A stretch of 64,000 bases of DNA from Diplosphaera chodatii. Taxonomy: Eukaryota > Chlorophyta > Trebouxiophyceae > Prasiolales > Stichococcaceae. The DNA lies in the NCBI GenBank assembly GCA_032358165.1, contig JAALGY010000019.1:806001-870000 (forward strand), read 5' to 3'. Position 1 is the first letter of the stretch, and each line of letters opens with the position of its first letter. The translations under genes and the position numbers were made by a program. A model generated the notes under the pieces. The model was not told where the DNA came from. It did not search any database and worked only from the letters and a program-made list of their open reading frames with translations. Positions 1-11,805 of this stretch are shown here, piece by piece.

Positions 1-817
1 GCTCTGGCGACCTCGGCCCGGAGCTCCGCCAGCGCTGCCTCGTTCGCCGCCACCGCAGCCTCCCGCGCCTTCTCTTCCGCCACGAGATCAGTCATGAGCG
101 CCTCCAGATCCGACTCTTGCCTGCATAAGGTCGTATCAGGTGAGGTTGCTTTGCTGTGCCCGCATATGCTCCAGCGTCACCTTTATAAAGTCTGACAGAC
201 ATCAGCTCCTGGAATGCCAGGTCCGTCTGCAGATGACACTGCTCACGAGCGGGTGAGGTGGAGCAGGTGGCGGCCTGCTGCGCGCAGCCGCCGCATGTGC
301 GCCGCCATGGCCTCCGCCTTGACCTTGGGGTCGTCCTTCTTCTTGAACGCCAGCTTGTGCGCCAGGCAGTGCTCCAGAGTCCAGCCGGTGGCCGCCGCCA
401 CGGCATCCCAGTCCTCGCAGTCCTACGGCAATAGCTGGACTCTGCTAGGTGAAGCGTTTAGGACACTCTGAAATTTGCTGCTTACTGTGCATCAAGTAGT
501 AGGTGATGTACAGTCCTACAGCTTGCCGGCCCTGAAAACGTCTTGCCATCACAGCGCACCATTGTGACGGTGACGGCTGCAGATGCCGTCGATGCTGCAG
601 GGGCTGCCTTCTTGGCCGGTGGCTCGACGTCCGCATCTTGGCCGCTCAGCCGGCGCTTATTGCCCAGAGTGTTTTCCTGCGGCGTAGGTGGAGATGACGA
701 GCTTTGATCGCTTGACCCTCGGACTACATGGTGTGGGGCTTCGCTAACAGTGTGAGCGGCACGTACCATCTCCGTGAGCGGCCCCTCCCACGGGGGATGC
801 GGGATCTTGCTACTCAT
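1..817 (-). CDS. Hypothetical nuclear-type coiled-coil protein, C-terminus outside the window
   Basis: I do not recognise this protein. Three exons read leftward with matching phases: 817-512, 422-247 and 120-1, the last running off the edge. The ATG at 817 is the first in frame; the open frame above it starts only with TTG. The N-terminal ~100 residues are Ser/Pro/Gln-rich with two basic clusters (NKRRLSG, PPAKKAA) that could be nuclear localisation signals. Exon 2 is charged and helical (DCEDWDAVAAATGW...), loosely like a Myb/SANT-type helix bundle, but I would not assign that domain. Exon 3 is an Ala/Glu-rich heptad stretch, probably a coiled coil. The exon 1 donor (GTACAT at 511-506) is the least certain boundary. 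It shares a 689-bp divergent spacer with the STK19 homologue. Confidence 0.5.
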
Positions 818-1506
818 GTTGGTAAGCTCAGCTGGGCCACTCAAGCGCTACACTCCAACCCTTGCTTTCATGTGGTGAACCGTGCAATCATGCAGCGGGA
901 CTGCTGAGGTCGGCCTGGCGCTTGCGGTCTACAGACAGGAGGAGCCCGGGCTGCTTGCAACGCAGACAATACTGGCGAAAGCTGTCGATCCCAACGCAAG
1001 AGAGGCCTTGCGCCACGCGCCTCCCCCGCCGACGTCCGACAATACCAGCTTGGTGAATGCACGAGGAGTAATACACGTGTCAGCCGGTCGAGCGTAGCAA
1101 TGCGTGCACCCGTGACGCCGTGAGATATGTAACGACAGCTAGAGATCCAGGGTATACATTTCGTAAGGCCACAGCTTCCACTGCTGCCATCCTTGATCCT
1201 TCCAGTATTCGGTGGCCAGTGACGCAGTGAGGAACTGTCGAGGGACATCTGAACTCCGCCTCGCAAGGTTGTCTCATTGTATCATTGCTACTGTTCACGT
1301 AGGCAAAGTGGTAGACAGTTTGCTCGCTCTCTCCATGTCATTAGCGAGCAGCACAGCGCCGCGCTTGCGGCACTCCGATTGTCAACATGCGCAGAATCCT
1401 TCATTGCTCGCCACATACTTGTGCAATCAAAGGCCTGACCGCTGGGCGCTATTCTTCGACGTCCATGTGATGATTGAGTATTGCGCACTGCAGTAGGTGT
1501 CACTAT
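818..1506. other. Divergent intergenic spacer
   Basis: This lies between the starts of the unknown gene on the left and the STK19 homologue on the right. It must contain two promoters and 5' UTRs. I see no convincing TATA box, repeat or coding exon; the short open frames here have no family resemblance. Confidence 0.5.
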
Positions 1507-3912
1507 ATGGCGTATGGCGGGTCCTGGCCCAGCGCCAAGCGGCAGCGCACTCAGCGCAGGGAGGTGCCGGAGCTGAATCCCACCGACGCAGGGTTCATTC
1601 CCGAGGTTTCGCTCCCGAACTTTGCAGCCGCAGCCCAGCGCGACGCCGCACGTGCAGCGGTGCAAGGCTACTCGCAGGTCTGCACGTCAGCTGGGCATCT
1701 TGGTCGTTATCATGTGGACTGTAATCACGCACCTCAAGTCAGACTGTCACCTGCAGCAGGTAGATGGAATGGCAACAACGGCGTCCTGTCCGCCCTGCTT
1801 GCAGGCACAGCAGCATGTGGTGGATCTGCTACAGCAGGCCCAGCAGCAGCGGCGCACGCTGCGGCCCACCGCTACACAGACAGCGGCCGCTGCGGGGCTA
1901 CAGCAGCCACCGCCCTTGCCGGCGGCACAGCGTGGTCCCGAGGGCGTGCTGGCCGACGTTGAGGACGACGCAGATGCAGCGGACGGGATGGCGACGGCAG
2001 CGGGTGGAGCGGCAGTGCTGCAGGGCAGTGGCGCAAGCACAAGCGACACAATGGCGGCGCTGCTGCTGCTCGCGGCGCAGTTCCCGGCTGCGGCCCGCGC
2101 CGTCGGTCTGCCGCCCATCATGCTGAAGGCGCAGGTGTACAGCATAGTTGCGGACCGCACTGCCGTGGATCGAGAGTTGGAGGAGCTGCGGTGAGTCTCA
2201 AGATATGCTTGCTGTGAGTCATTTTCACAGACTCATAGGCGAGTTTAGCTGCATATTCATGTGGTCAGATCCACTGGTGCAAGTCAGTATATACAGCTGC
2301 TGTTGTGATGTCCGAAGTTGGCACCCAGCTCATATTGCACACTCCAAAGACTTCAACAGCAGCCAAGTTTCCGACATGCTGCCGTTACAGGGTCCAAGGT
2401 GCGGTGCGCATTTTCAAGCTTGCGTCCGGGGCAGCAGACGAGTACGCCTTCATGTTCCAGCAGGACTATACTGCCGTAGTGCGGCAGCAGCAGGCTGTGC
2501 TGGCCGCCAAACAGACGTCTGCGTCGCAGCTGGCCGTCTTCGACTGGTTCCTGCACTCTGTGGTGCCTGCATGCCCCGAGGTGAGTAGCATAAGACCTGG
2601 GGCTTGCGGGTGTCAGGAAGCAAACAGCTCACTTGCAAGCCGATTTGAGGAGGCGATCCCACTTCAAGCCCATCAGCTTCAAGCTAGATTGTACAGGATC
2701 AGCAAGCTTGGGCCTGTGAAAAAGCATGACCACGGCCTGTGTGCTTCTATATTCCCAGGTGTACGTCCCGCATCGCCAACTGCTTGCATTGCTGGCGCGG
2801 CCGCTGTCAGCTGCAGCTGCGCAGACGCCATCAGCATCTGGTCCCGAGCATGCGCCGGCCAGCAGCGCTGCCGTCGCACTGCAGGGCAACGGCACCGCAG
2901 CAGCCCCTCCGCGACGGCTGCTGCGGCCACTGAGGCGGAATGGCGCCGCGGCAGCTGCCGCCAGACCAGATGCACCAACGGCTTCTGCAGCCCGTCGCAT
3001 GGCACCGCCAAACCTGGCAGCGGGCCGTGCCGGCAGAGCAGCGGGCAGCAGTACTGGCAGCTCTGTTGCTGACCAGCCTGTGCCCATGGAGACAGGTGCC
3101 GCAGATGCAGTCAGTACTCAGCCCCACAAGGTGACAGACATCCATGTGACGCTGCTGCTCAATGCTGGACTGCTCGCCCGCCACGCCAGCGACCGGGGGC
3201 TGTACCTGTTTGGCGTCCCCAACACTGGGCCCCTGGTGCGAGTGTGTTGCCTGTATTCCGTGGCAGGTCACAAGCCCTTCTGCAGCACTGCCCCGCTGCC
3301 CTCGGCGTTCCTTGCACTGCCCTTGTGCAATGCTTGTGCGCTGTTGGCACAGAGCTGTCTGCATGCAGCAGCGTACTGGCAACCGCTTGTCGGGGACGAT
3401 GTGCAGCGCCTCAACATTTCTAGAGTGTGCCCGTCTGCATGCAGGTGAAGAGCATGGCGAAAGGGCGGGCGGAGCTGCTGGGGCTCATCGCTCGCCGCAA
3501 GTACGGCGAGCTGATGGAGCGCGACCTTGCGGGCCGCAGGCTGCAGCGCTCCACGCTGGACATCAGGTGCAGGCGGTCCCTGCTGCTGGACCATTGTTCT
3601 CGCACCCAGCCTGCAAGCCGCAGCGGTCCATGCATCGGGTGCAGGCGGTTCCTGCTGCCCATATATATCCAATATCCGTGTTGCACTCAGCCACGACCCC
3701 GGCCTGGCAGCACCATCAGTGGAGAGGCCCATTGGGCGCTGTGTTCACCAAGGGGCTGTGCATACGTGTGGGCCCTGGGCAGCAGCATGCCCGCTGACGT
3801 ACCACTGTGCATGCACCGCAGGTTCCATGTGCGGGACCTTATTGGTCATGGCGAGCTGCAGCGTGTGCACACCACTTCGGGGCCACTGCTGCGCGCTGTG
3901 AGACGCAGCTGA
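1507..3912 (+). CDS. STK19: STK19 family winged-helix protein
   Basis: Six exons close in phase (1507-1677, 1757-2190, 2391-2580, 2759-3235, 3445-3566, 3822-3912) and give about 494 aa. The match to animal STK19 is collinear. LPPIMLKAQVYSIVADRT (about residues 175-192) aligns with LPPIVLRSQVYSLVPDRT. It is followed by the VQGAVRIFKL strand, a FQQDYTAVV segment, an LLLNAGLLARH helix, the AKGRAELLGLIARRKYGEL helix and a terminal FHVRDLIGHGEL...TTSGPLLR. Despite its name, STK19 is a tandem winged-helix DNA-binding protein linked in animals to transcription-coupled nucleotide-excision repair. I see no kinase motifs here, which agrees. The alga adds a basic N-terminus (KRQRTQRR), an Ala/Gln linker and a roughly 90-residue Ala/Arg insertion in exon 4. 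The function in algae is inferred. Confidence 0.86.
3561..3658 (+). repeat. Imperfect direct repeat covering the exon 5 donor of the STK19 gene
   Basis: About 26 bases at 3561-3586, spanning the last exon bases and the splice donor, recur with few mismatches at 3633-3658, 72 bases downstream inside the intron. The copy contains a second potential donor (CATCGG|GTGCAG). Confidence 0.55.
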
Positions 3913-4373
3913 CTGGTGATATGCCAAGAAGCATGCGAATGACAGCTCAGGAGACTTCAAAGTCAGGTGACCAAGACGGTGCAGCTGCTTATGCAGTCAT
4001 GCATACCTGAAGCACCGAAGCAACGTCGCAATCATATGCATTGGCTGTGTCATGACTGATTGATGACTGAGACGACCATTTCCTTGGCAGGTCCGAGATC
4101 TAATCTGCAGCTTCGACGCAGCGCACCTCACGGTCGGAGGACAATGCACAACGCTCGCTGGCACCACGGTCGGCACAAGCGCCCTGCACTCCACCGGTGA
4201 GTCTGAAACGGCATGTTGCATTGATCCTCACGTGCTGCACATGGTCATTGCGTACAGCTCACAGCCGATCCCTTGGACCGGCCGGACCAGCTTAATCAGC
4301 TCGCTGGGCTGACTGGCGTGTCTGCCAGGCGCAGGACTCGACGTTGCCAACGCTTGCAGGAACAGCTGCCAAC
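3913..4373. other. Spacer between STK19 and the hydrophilin gene
   Basis: This is the 3' UTR of the STK19 homologue plus the promoter of the next gene on the same strand. I see no further gene or clear motif. Confidence 0.5.
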
Positions 4374-5683
4374 ATGTCGAACGTGAGCGTCTTTGTCTGG
4401 ATCAACTGTTTGTGTGCATCAGGCACGTACCTGCAATACATGACAACTGTGCAAACCCTAGACTATTGTTGACTGTGAATGCATCGCACTGCATGCCGCA
4501 TCATCCATGTGGCGGATGATCGCCCGTGGTCTGCGTGGCGTATTGGTTGCTGGGATGGTCGCAGTGCCAGCCTGCCTTCGAACGGCACACAGCTATGAAA
4601 TTTCACTGCTGCACGCGTGCAGCTGATCCACAAGGCAGAGGACAAGGTCAAGGGGATGATGCATCATAACAAGACTGAAGGCAACTCGCAGGGCGGTGGA
4701 ACTGGATTCCGCCAGGGCAATGTGAGTGGCGCGCACGTGTCTGCAGTAGGACCGCATGCAAATGCGAGTGTCTATATATATGCTGTCAAAGTGTTCTACC
4801 ATAGTGCGTGCCAACAAACACGATGGCACTCCAGGTGGATGTGGCGGACACTGGCGACTATGACGCGGCTGACCACTTCCACACCGCGCACACAAAGGTC
4901 TGGCTCGCTGCCACCGTCTTCTGGCTGTGGTTTGATAGCCTTTGACTCCTATCAATAAGCTGTGCATACACTTGACGCTTTGCACGAGACACATCGCTGA
5001 CTGATGCTGTGACGCTTCTGCCGGCTCCTGCAGGAGAACACACACCATGCCGGCACTGAGAACCTAGGTGCTGGGCCCGCCAACCCGGTGAGCGGCCGGC
5101 TGACGACCAATGAAGCGAAGTCGTAGCTCATTGGCACAGGTGCATCATGATCGCTGCCAGCGTCACGACAGCTGTGTCCTGAGGCCTTGTTGTTTGGCAT
5201 GAAGGGTGGCGGCGTGAACACCGGCGCAACGATCGACTATGGCAGCACCCTTGTGGGCGACAAGGTGTGCATCGGCCCACACCCTGCATCATGACAGTTG
5301 CCTCATCAACCCTGCGCCCTTACCTGGCTGTGCGCCACGTGCGCCGCATGCAGCAGAGGGTCCACCATGGCTGCTGAAGCCTTGTGTGCTTCGTGCAGAC
5401 CACTGGCGGTGCGGCCTACGGCGCCACCGGCGACCCGTACGGCAGCGACGGAGCTGGGGTCGTGGATTCCCAGGGCGGCGGTCTGGGTGAGCACCTGCCT
5501 CCACCAGGTCTTTGCGTAATGTTTGCAACTGCCGTCAACTCAACGAGTATACTGTCGCAAGCTCGGCAACCTGCTGGTCCAGTAACAGAAACGAGGTCTA
5601 CCCTGCCTTTACAATCTGCAGGTGGTGCCGGCGGCGGGGCAGGTCCCGCCCAGGAGTCGCATTTTGGCGCAGGCCGCGCATAA
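4374..5683 (+). CDS. Small Gly/His-rich hydrophilin / LEA-like protein
   Basis: Seven short exons (4374-4382, 4623-4721, 4835-4897, 5034-5087, 5205-5264, 5399-5486, 5622-5683) keep phase and encode about 144 aa. The first exon is only three codons (MSN). The product starts with an amphipathic MSNLIHKAEDKVKGMM segment. The rest is almost free of hydrophobic residues and rich in Gly, Asp, Thr and His, with repeated TG/GG turns (ATGDPYGSDGAG, GGAGGGAGP). It has no Cys or Trp, no transmembrane segment and no signal peptide. This is the profile of hydrophilins and LEA-like desiccation or stress proteins, intrinsically disordered and probably cytosolic. I do not see canonical dehydrin K or Y segments, so the assignment is by composition. 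The acceptor before exon 5 is AAG rather than the usual GCAG, so that boundary is tentative. Confidence 0.68.
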
Positions 5684-6555
5684 GCCTTGCGTGCATGCAT
5701 CAGGGACCTGCCGGCATCTCGCTCGCAAGCGTAGGCAGGGCCGATGATGCCTGCAAAGTACTCGGCGATGCAACCTGGTTGTAAGGCTTCAGCGGACACC
5801 TTCCAGCATGCAAGACTGTCGTCGTTTCCAATTGTGTCCTGACTTGCTGTCTTGACTTCTACGTTGGTCGTTATTCACGCACAGAGTTGACCGGTGTGCC
5901 TGCTGCCGTTGTACGTTCTTTGCGCTGCAATCAAACATGCTGGGCACAGCTGTCCATCCAAGCCTGACAAATCCGATACAGGGCAGGGTCGCATGTTGTC
6001 TGACAACCGAGAGGCTGATCATAGTCTGGCAGAGCCTCGGCCGCTTGCTAAATGGCCAATCATTTATGAATAGTCGCGCAAATATGTTATGGGAGGCGCG
6101 CCTCCGCGGCACCTTGTCGTCTGCAGAAGTCAACGGGTGCGTTCGCAGGACCCGTGTGCAGCGGCACGCATCTTTGTAATAGGCTGTGAAACCCTGTTGT
6201 ACCGCTCCTGAATCCTTTTTTAGCACAGAGAAGGTTCGGAGGAACCGTGTTTTACCCGCAACGTTCACTTGTGCATCTCTCAGCTGATCCGTCCCTGCTG
6301 AGGCAACGAGCTCACGCAGCAGACGGACACACCTGCACCACGATCTTATATCACATTGCAGCGGTGACTCATGATCATGATTAGATTAGTGTGAACGCAG
6401 ACTGCACTGGCCCTCATCTGATGCTTCTCATTGCTGTGGACGTGCGCAGGACCAAGCGTAAAGCACTGACACCCGAATGAGGTGCAGCTGACAGAATAGA
6501 GACCAGGTACCGTGAAATTTTGCAGCTGGCATACGGACTAATATCCCAGCCAGAG
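5684..6555. other. Spacer upstream of the GH99-like gene
   Basis: 872 bp without a supported gene. It holds an AT-rich island with CCAAT at about 6050-6090 and a bZIP-like palindrome at 6365-6380. A 159-residue minus-strand open frame at 5789-6268 has no recognisable features and is not called. Confidence 0.45.
6365..6380. promoter_or_regulatory. TGACTCA site overlapping a 12-bp palindrome
   Basis: TGACTCA at 6365-6371 runs directly into the perfect palindrome TCATGATCATGA (6369-6380), 175 bp before the ATG of the secreted protein. The arrangement is of the type bound by bZIP factors. It could be chance. Confidence 0.25.
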
Positions 6556-9500
6556 ATGGGGCCGCGATCCGCAGCTTTGGCGGCACTTCAGCTCGCCCTG
6601 CTGGCTGTGACAGCATCGGCACAGCCGCTCGCCACGACAGTCTCCCCGCCTTCGCCATCGCTGTCGGTATCCGCGGTGGTTGCGGTGGAGGCAGCTCAGC
6701 AGGCGGCCGCCGCTGAGGCACAGCGGGTGCAGGAGGTCACTGCGGAGGCATATGCTGCACAGTCCGGCGGCCTGACGCAGGCGGAGGCCTTCTCCCGCAA
6801 CATCAACAACACGGATGTAAGCAGCGCATATGGTCACATGATGCTGTAAGCAGCGCGTCTGGTTGGATGTTGTTCAAGCATGGCCTTGTTGGCTGCCAGC
6901 CTGCCTGTCTGGGTCACCGCCAGTACACAAGTGCACAATGTAGCTCGTGGGCTCCTGAGGAATCTGGACTGTTCCTACGTTTGGGCAGGCTGTGGACCTG
7001 GCGTCAGCGGTGCTCTCCATCGAGCGCGCCTCCATTGTGGACCTGTCGGAGGGCTTTGTGGCGCCGCTGCCGCTCCAGCCTCCTGCACCGCCTCCTAGCA
7101 CCCCGCCACCCGGCGCTGGTACAGAATCAGGTGGTTACAACAAGCGATGTTCGTTGCAGCTGATTCGCTTAGAAAAGCGTTTGAGATGATCGCCGTGGCA
7201 TCAACATGGTTTGCCGAGCTATGACACAATATCTCCTTGCTATGCTGTACCTGGGCTGTGTGTGGATACCTGCAGCATTTTCCATTGCAGTTGGTGAGTC
7301 CCTGGAGTCGCGAGCAACACTGTGCGGCAATGGGGTGTGTGACACGGATGCCTTCGAAAATTGCAGCACTTGCCCACAGGACTGCATGAGGAATGATGGC
7401 AGGCCATGCCCTCGGGTCGGCATGCTTTATGCCATCTGGCACTGGTGGGCGTCCTGCTCTTCACCTGTGTGTGTTGTCAGGGAGCAAGAGTCAGTCTGAG
7501 CAGAAGCTCAATGTAGCCACATGCACCAGTGGCAGCTGAGGCAGCACTTTCTGTCCTGTGGTTGGCCTGTACAGCTGGCCTTGGTTCGAGGCTGTGAGGC
7601 AAGGGAACTGATGACGCCTTATTCTCTTGCAGGCCAGCCTATAATGCTGTGCAGCTGACGCTGAAGATGGGCAAGCCCTTTCTGTCGGTCGAGGATGTGC
7701 TGCGCTCGCGCACGCACACTGCTAACGGCACCACCACAGGCGCCTCCTTCCGCGACATCGTGTTCGGCAATGGGCTCGCTGGCGAGTCCATGCTGTTCCA
7801 CTGGCAGGTGCACTTGAAAGCATACGTTGTGTAAAAGTGTAACTAAGCAGCCTGCTTTGAGACTTGCGAATGCAATACAGCGGCGCACACGAAGTGCAAG
7901 GCGGTAGCAAGACACTAATAGACAAGGCTGGCAGCACTGATCGACGTGCACATTTACGCGCTGCACACTGAGTGGCACCGTGTGTCGTGTCTGCAGCACG
8001 AGCCGCAGAACGGGGTGTACTGCATCTATCACAGCCGGGAGCAGGGCGACCTCAACTACAATTACACCCACGAGGTGAGCTGAGTTGCTGCGAAGCCTGA
8101 CACGTGCTGTCCCAAACCCCGACAAAACCCATCTGTCGATCCGTGCGCACCCCGACCGGAGTGTTCACCCTACCCTGCAGGGAGCCTACCAAACGTATAC
8201 CAACCAGCCAGACTCCCAGGGTACCGGGACATCCTGCACCGGCATGCACTACAGCTAGTCGCAGCTGGGATTGACCATGTTCTGGTGACTGTGCAACCCT
8301 GCATCCATGCTTGCCAGTTTCTGACCCTCAGCATGTCTCATGAGTTGAGGGCTTCTTACGTCACTGTTGATCTACATGTAGGTGGACATGACAAATCTTA
8401 ATAAGTATACCGCCACCTCTGACGCAATACAGCTGCGCCCCTTCGAAGTGCTGGTCGAGGAGTGGGCAAAGCTGCGCCGCCAGGTGTGTCCTGCCACAAT
8501 GCCGATGTGGAACGTGCCGACGGCCAGAGAAGCAATATTTTTGCATGTGCAATGTGCACACCACGCTCCCACGCTCGTATCTACGCTCCTGTCGTGGCAC
8601 GGTACTGCAGGGCATCAAGACGCCAGACATCGCGGCCTGGCAGCGCTTTGCCCAGGCGCCAGCCACGTTTGCCACCACCAATGTCGCCTCAGAGATGTGA
8701 GGGCACCTGATTGTGCTTTGCTATGTTCACACTGCGATTGCTGACGCACATGCACCGTCACCGGCTTCCGGGGAAGGGAATGCAGCTTCCAGGCTGAGTC
8801 GCGCCATGCACATTGATGCCTACCCTGTGTCACTTGCCGCAGGTACCCGCGCATTCTGGCGGTGTACAACACACCCGAGTACGACCGCATGTTCCTGCGC
8901 GATGCCGCCACCGGCCGCAAGATCTTCGTGTACCCCTCGTTCCCAGGCTTCGACCCTGCCTTCACTGCGGACATCCAGTCCAACGGCGGCCGCAACGACA
9001 TCGTGACTGTGCGCAACCCTGGCTGCAAACACACGACATGCTCCCGGCCAGCAGACAGTGCCCCACAAGCATCAGGATAGCAATGGCAATGTCCAGGGTA
9101 CTGCAGGATGTGCCCAGCCGCTGACGAGGTTTGTGCTGTGGGTCAGTGCCCATGTGGGTGTGGTGCAGGTGCCGATGTGGGTGAATGGCCACAGCCGCGG
9201 CGAGTGGTCCTTCATGTCCTTCTGCAGCAAGCCAGGCTTCATCACCGACGACTCCTGCAACCAGCCCATCACCCGCAAAACGCAGGTGCTGTGCTGCTCA
9301 GCAGCCATGGGTGATGCAAAGCAAGCCGACATGCTCCTCAAAGTGCAGCGCAGCGTGCCAAGTTCAGGCGCCGCCAGATGAGCCAGCATGCTGAGGTCAT
9401 ACAGACATCAGTGCTGCAGGTGGACTACGCTGATGACAGGACGCTGTTGCTTGCAGGTCATCGGTGGCAGCCAGCTGGCGGTGGCGCCCAGCTACCAGAT

Positions 9501-11532
9501 CAGCTGGGGCAGCACGCCCTGGAACTCGGCAGGCATCTGGGACGGCCTCACATTCCGCAAGCAGTTTGAGAAGGCCTTCCAGGTGTCCCTATTGCAATGC
9601 TGATCACCAAGTGGTGGTGGTTCACCTGACACCTCGGTTGTGCATGGACAGTTGACATGCTGCCCTGTGTAGTGTGCGAAAACATCGGCTCCAGCAAGTT
9701 ATGGAGACATGTGGATCACTGCGCTGTTGACACGTTGCAACATGTGCTGCACGCAGAGGCAGCCGGACTGGCTGTTCCTGTCGTCCTGGAACGAGTTCAT
9801 CGCGCAGCCGCAGGTCGCCCCGCAGCGATCCATGGGCCTCGAAACCGATGCCTCTGTCGGTAGCCTGGCCTTTGTGGTACGACTGCTGGCAAGCCACCAG
9901 GACCCAAGTTCGGCATTGCTGCCATGTGCACCTAAGATGCACCACTCTTGTGACATGAGCACAGCAACACTCTGGCACTTTGAACCATGGCGCTGACCTG
10001 CTGCCAGGACACATATGGCACTGCATTTGGACGGGACATCGAGCCCACCGTGCAGAATGGGGACTTCATCTATCAAGTATGGCCCAGTAGGAGTCGGCTG
10101 CTTTGTCCTTGAGCTTCTCAAAGGACTGCCGCCTGACCGCTGATGCTTGATAGACTTGTGCCTTGTTTGTAGGAGTGCCCCAAATTTGCCTACTCAACAA
10201 CTTGCGCTCTTGAATTGGTGCAGATGATGACGTCATGTCTGAGAGTGTTGCGCTCGGGCGCTAAGAAGTGCAGCGATGCTAAGGAGCCATGCTGCCAAGG
10301 TTTGTGTCCTCAATGTCCCATCCAGTGCCAAATATGTCAGCATACTGCTGCGAGACTGCTGCGGACTACATTTGTGAGTCACCTTGCAGGCGGCAACTTC
10401 AGTGATCGCTTCCAGTACTTCAACAATGAGAAGGATGGCACCTTTGGCATGTATGCAAGGTGAGTGACCTGACACTTGCTGCCACACAACCTGGATGGCA
10501 TGGGCACATGGTACCACTGCCACGCTGTCTTCTGAATGCAGCACCGTGGGACCGGATGCCTCCCGCCTCCCGCTTTATGCCTGCTCTCAGAGCCCAGCAG
10601 ATGCCGGTGGCCCACCGCCGCCCGGAAATGCTGCAGCCGCAGGTACTGTAAGCAGCACGAACGATGCTTCATCGCCGCCAAGCAGTCACCCCAGACTGCA
10701 CAGACCACCGCGCCGGATGCGCCCTCCCGCCGCCAGGCACGCTTGCCACGCCCATGGCCTGTGCTGTGTACTTGTGGGCATGCCACCCTGAGTAGCTGCC
10801 AAGGCGCAATTGATGCAACACTGCAGCTTCTGTCGACCTGCTGAGGGCCACGCATCTTTGAACACTATGCTGTTACCCGGGTGACAACATGCTGGGTGTG
10901 GTGGGGAATCAGGGATGCTGCGCAGCCTCCCCAACAGCCCCCGGCTATGCAGCGGCATTTCGACAGAGCGGCGAAGGAGGAGCACCGGCGCAGGCGGCGG
11001 CTGCATTGGGACAGGCAGCAGCTGCGGCAGCTACAGCATGGGCAGGGGACCGCAGACAGACCCACTGAGGCCCACAACTGGTGGCATCGAGTGCACAGAC
11101 CCACGTGGCATGCACATGCGCTCACACTCAAGTCTCCAGCATACATTCTAGTGTGCAACAAATGCTACCCATCGGCAGCAACGTGCTCACTACAGTCCGT
11201 GCTGTAGCCTACATGAACCTAAGTGGTAGGCATGCTGACCACTAGGGTCTTTCGTTCAGGCACCCAACCACTCATCTGAAACATGCTGCAGGCCTCCCAG
11301 CAGCCCTGGTAACCGATCAGGGCGCACATTCCTGTCGACAAATGCCAAGTGCGAGGACCGGTTTGATCAGCCGAGTGCTCAGCTGATCGGCTATGTATCC
11401 TCCATCAAGGGTGGCGGCTTCCTGCGGACACTTCGTCGGTGCAGGGGCACCAAGGGCATACCGCGCTACTCGCTCACAGAGGCATGTTCCGTTGAGACAC
11501 CGTTCGATGGCGTTCTTGGATATGTCAGATGA
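6556..11532 (+). CDS. Secreted GH99/WbsX-like protein with a Cys-rich N-terminal module
   Basis: Sixteen exons close in phase (6556-6816, 6989-7130, 7291-7444, 7633-7807, 7997-8074, 8382-8483, 8611-8696, 8843-9008, 9169-9285, 9457-9582, 9757-9876, 10008-10076, 10224-10299, 10390-10459, 10542-10642, 11321-11532) for about 684 aa. In order there is a signal peptide (LAALQLALLAVTASAQ), a Pro-rich stretch, a six-Cys module (CGNGVCDTDAFENCSTCPQDC with Gly/Asn between), then a catalytic-like region opening at PRVGMLYAIWHWPAYN. That region carries WLFLSSWNEFIAQPQ and DTYGTAFGRDIEPTVQNG, which resemble the strand and acid motifs of GH99/WbsX-type endo-acting hydrolases. The C-terminal tail has two similar Cys/LGYV units. 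It probably acts on polysaccharide outside the cell or in the secretory pathway; substrate unknown. The family call is by motif resemblance only. The last intron (10643-11320) is long and could hide exons. Confidence 0.62.
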
Positions 11533-11805
11533 TGCAGCTACTGTGGCCAACAGCCACGCACGGAAGTCAGGGAAGTCAAGAGCATCAGGCCTTGTCCATG
11601 CCAGCCGGGTCGTCGGTGTAGCAATGTTACAGCTATGACCCGGAGCAGTTCGAAGTATCCAGCAGTCCAGCCTGAAATCTAGAGTATCCATGTAATTGCT
11701 TGACGATGTCGATGTAAAGCACTGGTGTTCTCACCACGCTCCATAAAGTGCTGCAGACACCACCTACCAATGACTGCAATCTGCTTGCAAAGGGGCCTTC
11801 GCATC

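Noticed and set aside
5789..6268. 159-codon open frame on the minus strand in the spacer before the GH99-like gene
   Set aside because: No family resemblance, no flanking exons with matching phase, and composition unlike the neighbouring coding exons.
10881..11207. Two overlapping plus-strand frames inside the last intron of the GH99-like gene
   Set aside because: None gives clean splice phases with both neighbours; direct joining of 10642 to 11321 keeps phase and gives a coherent tail.
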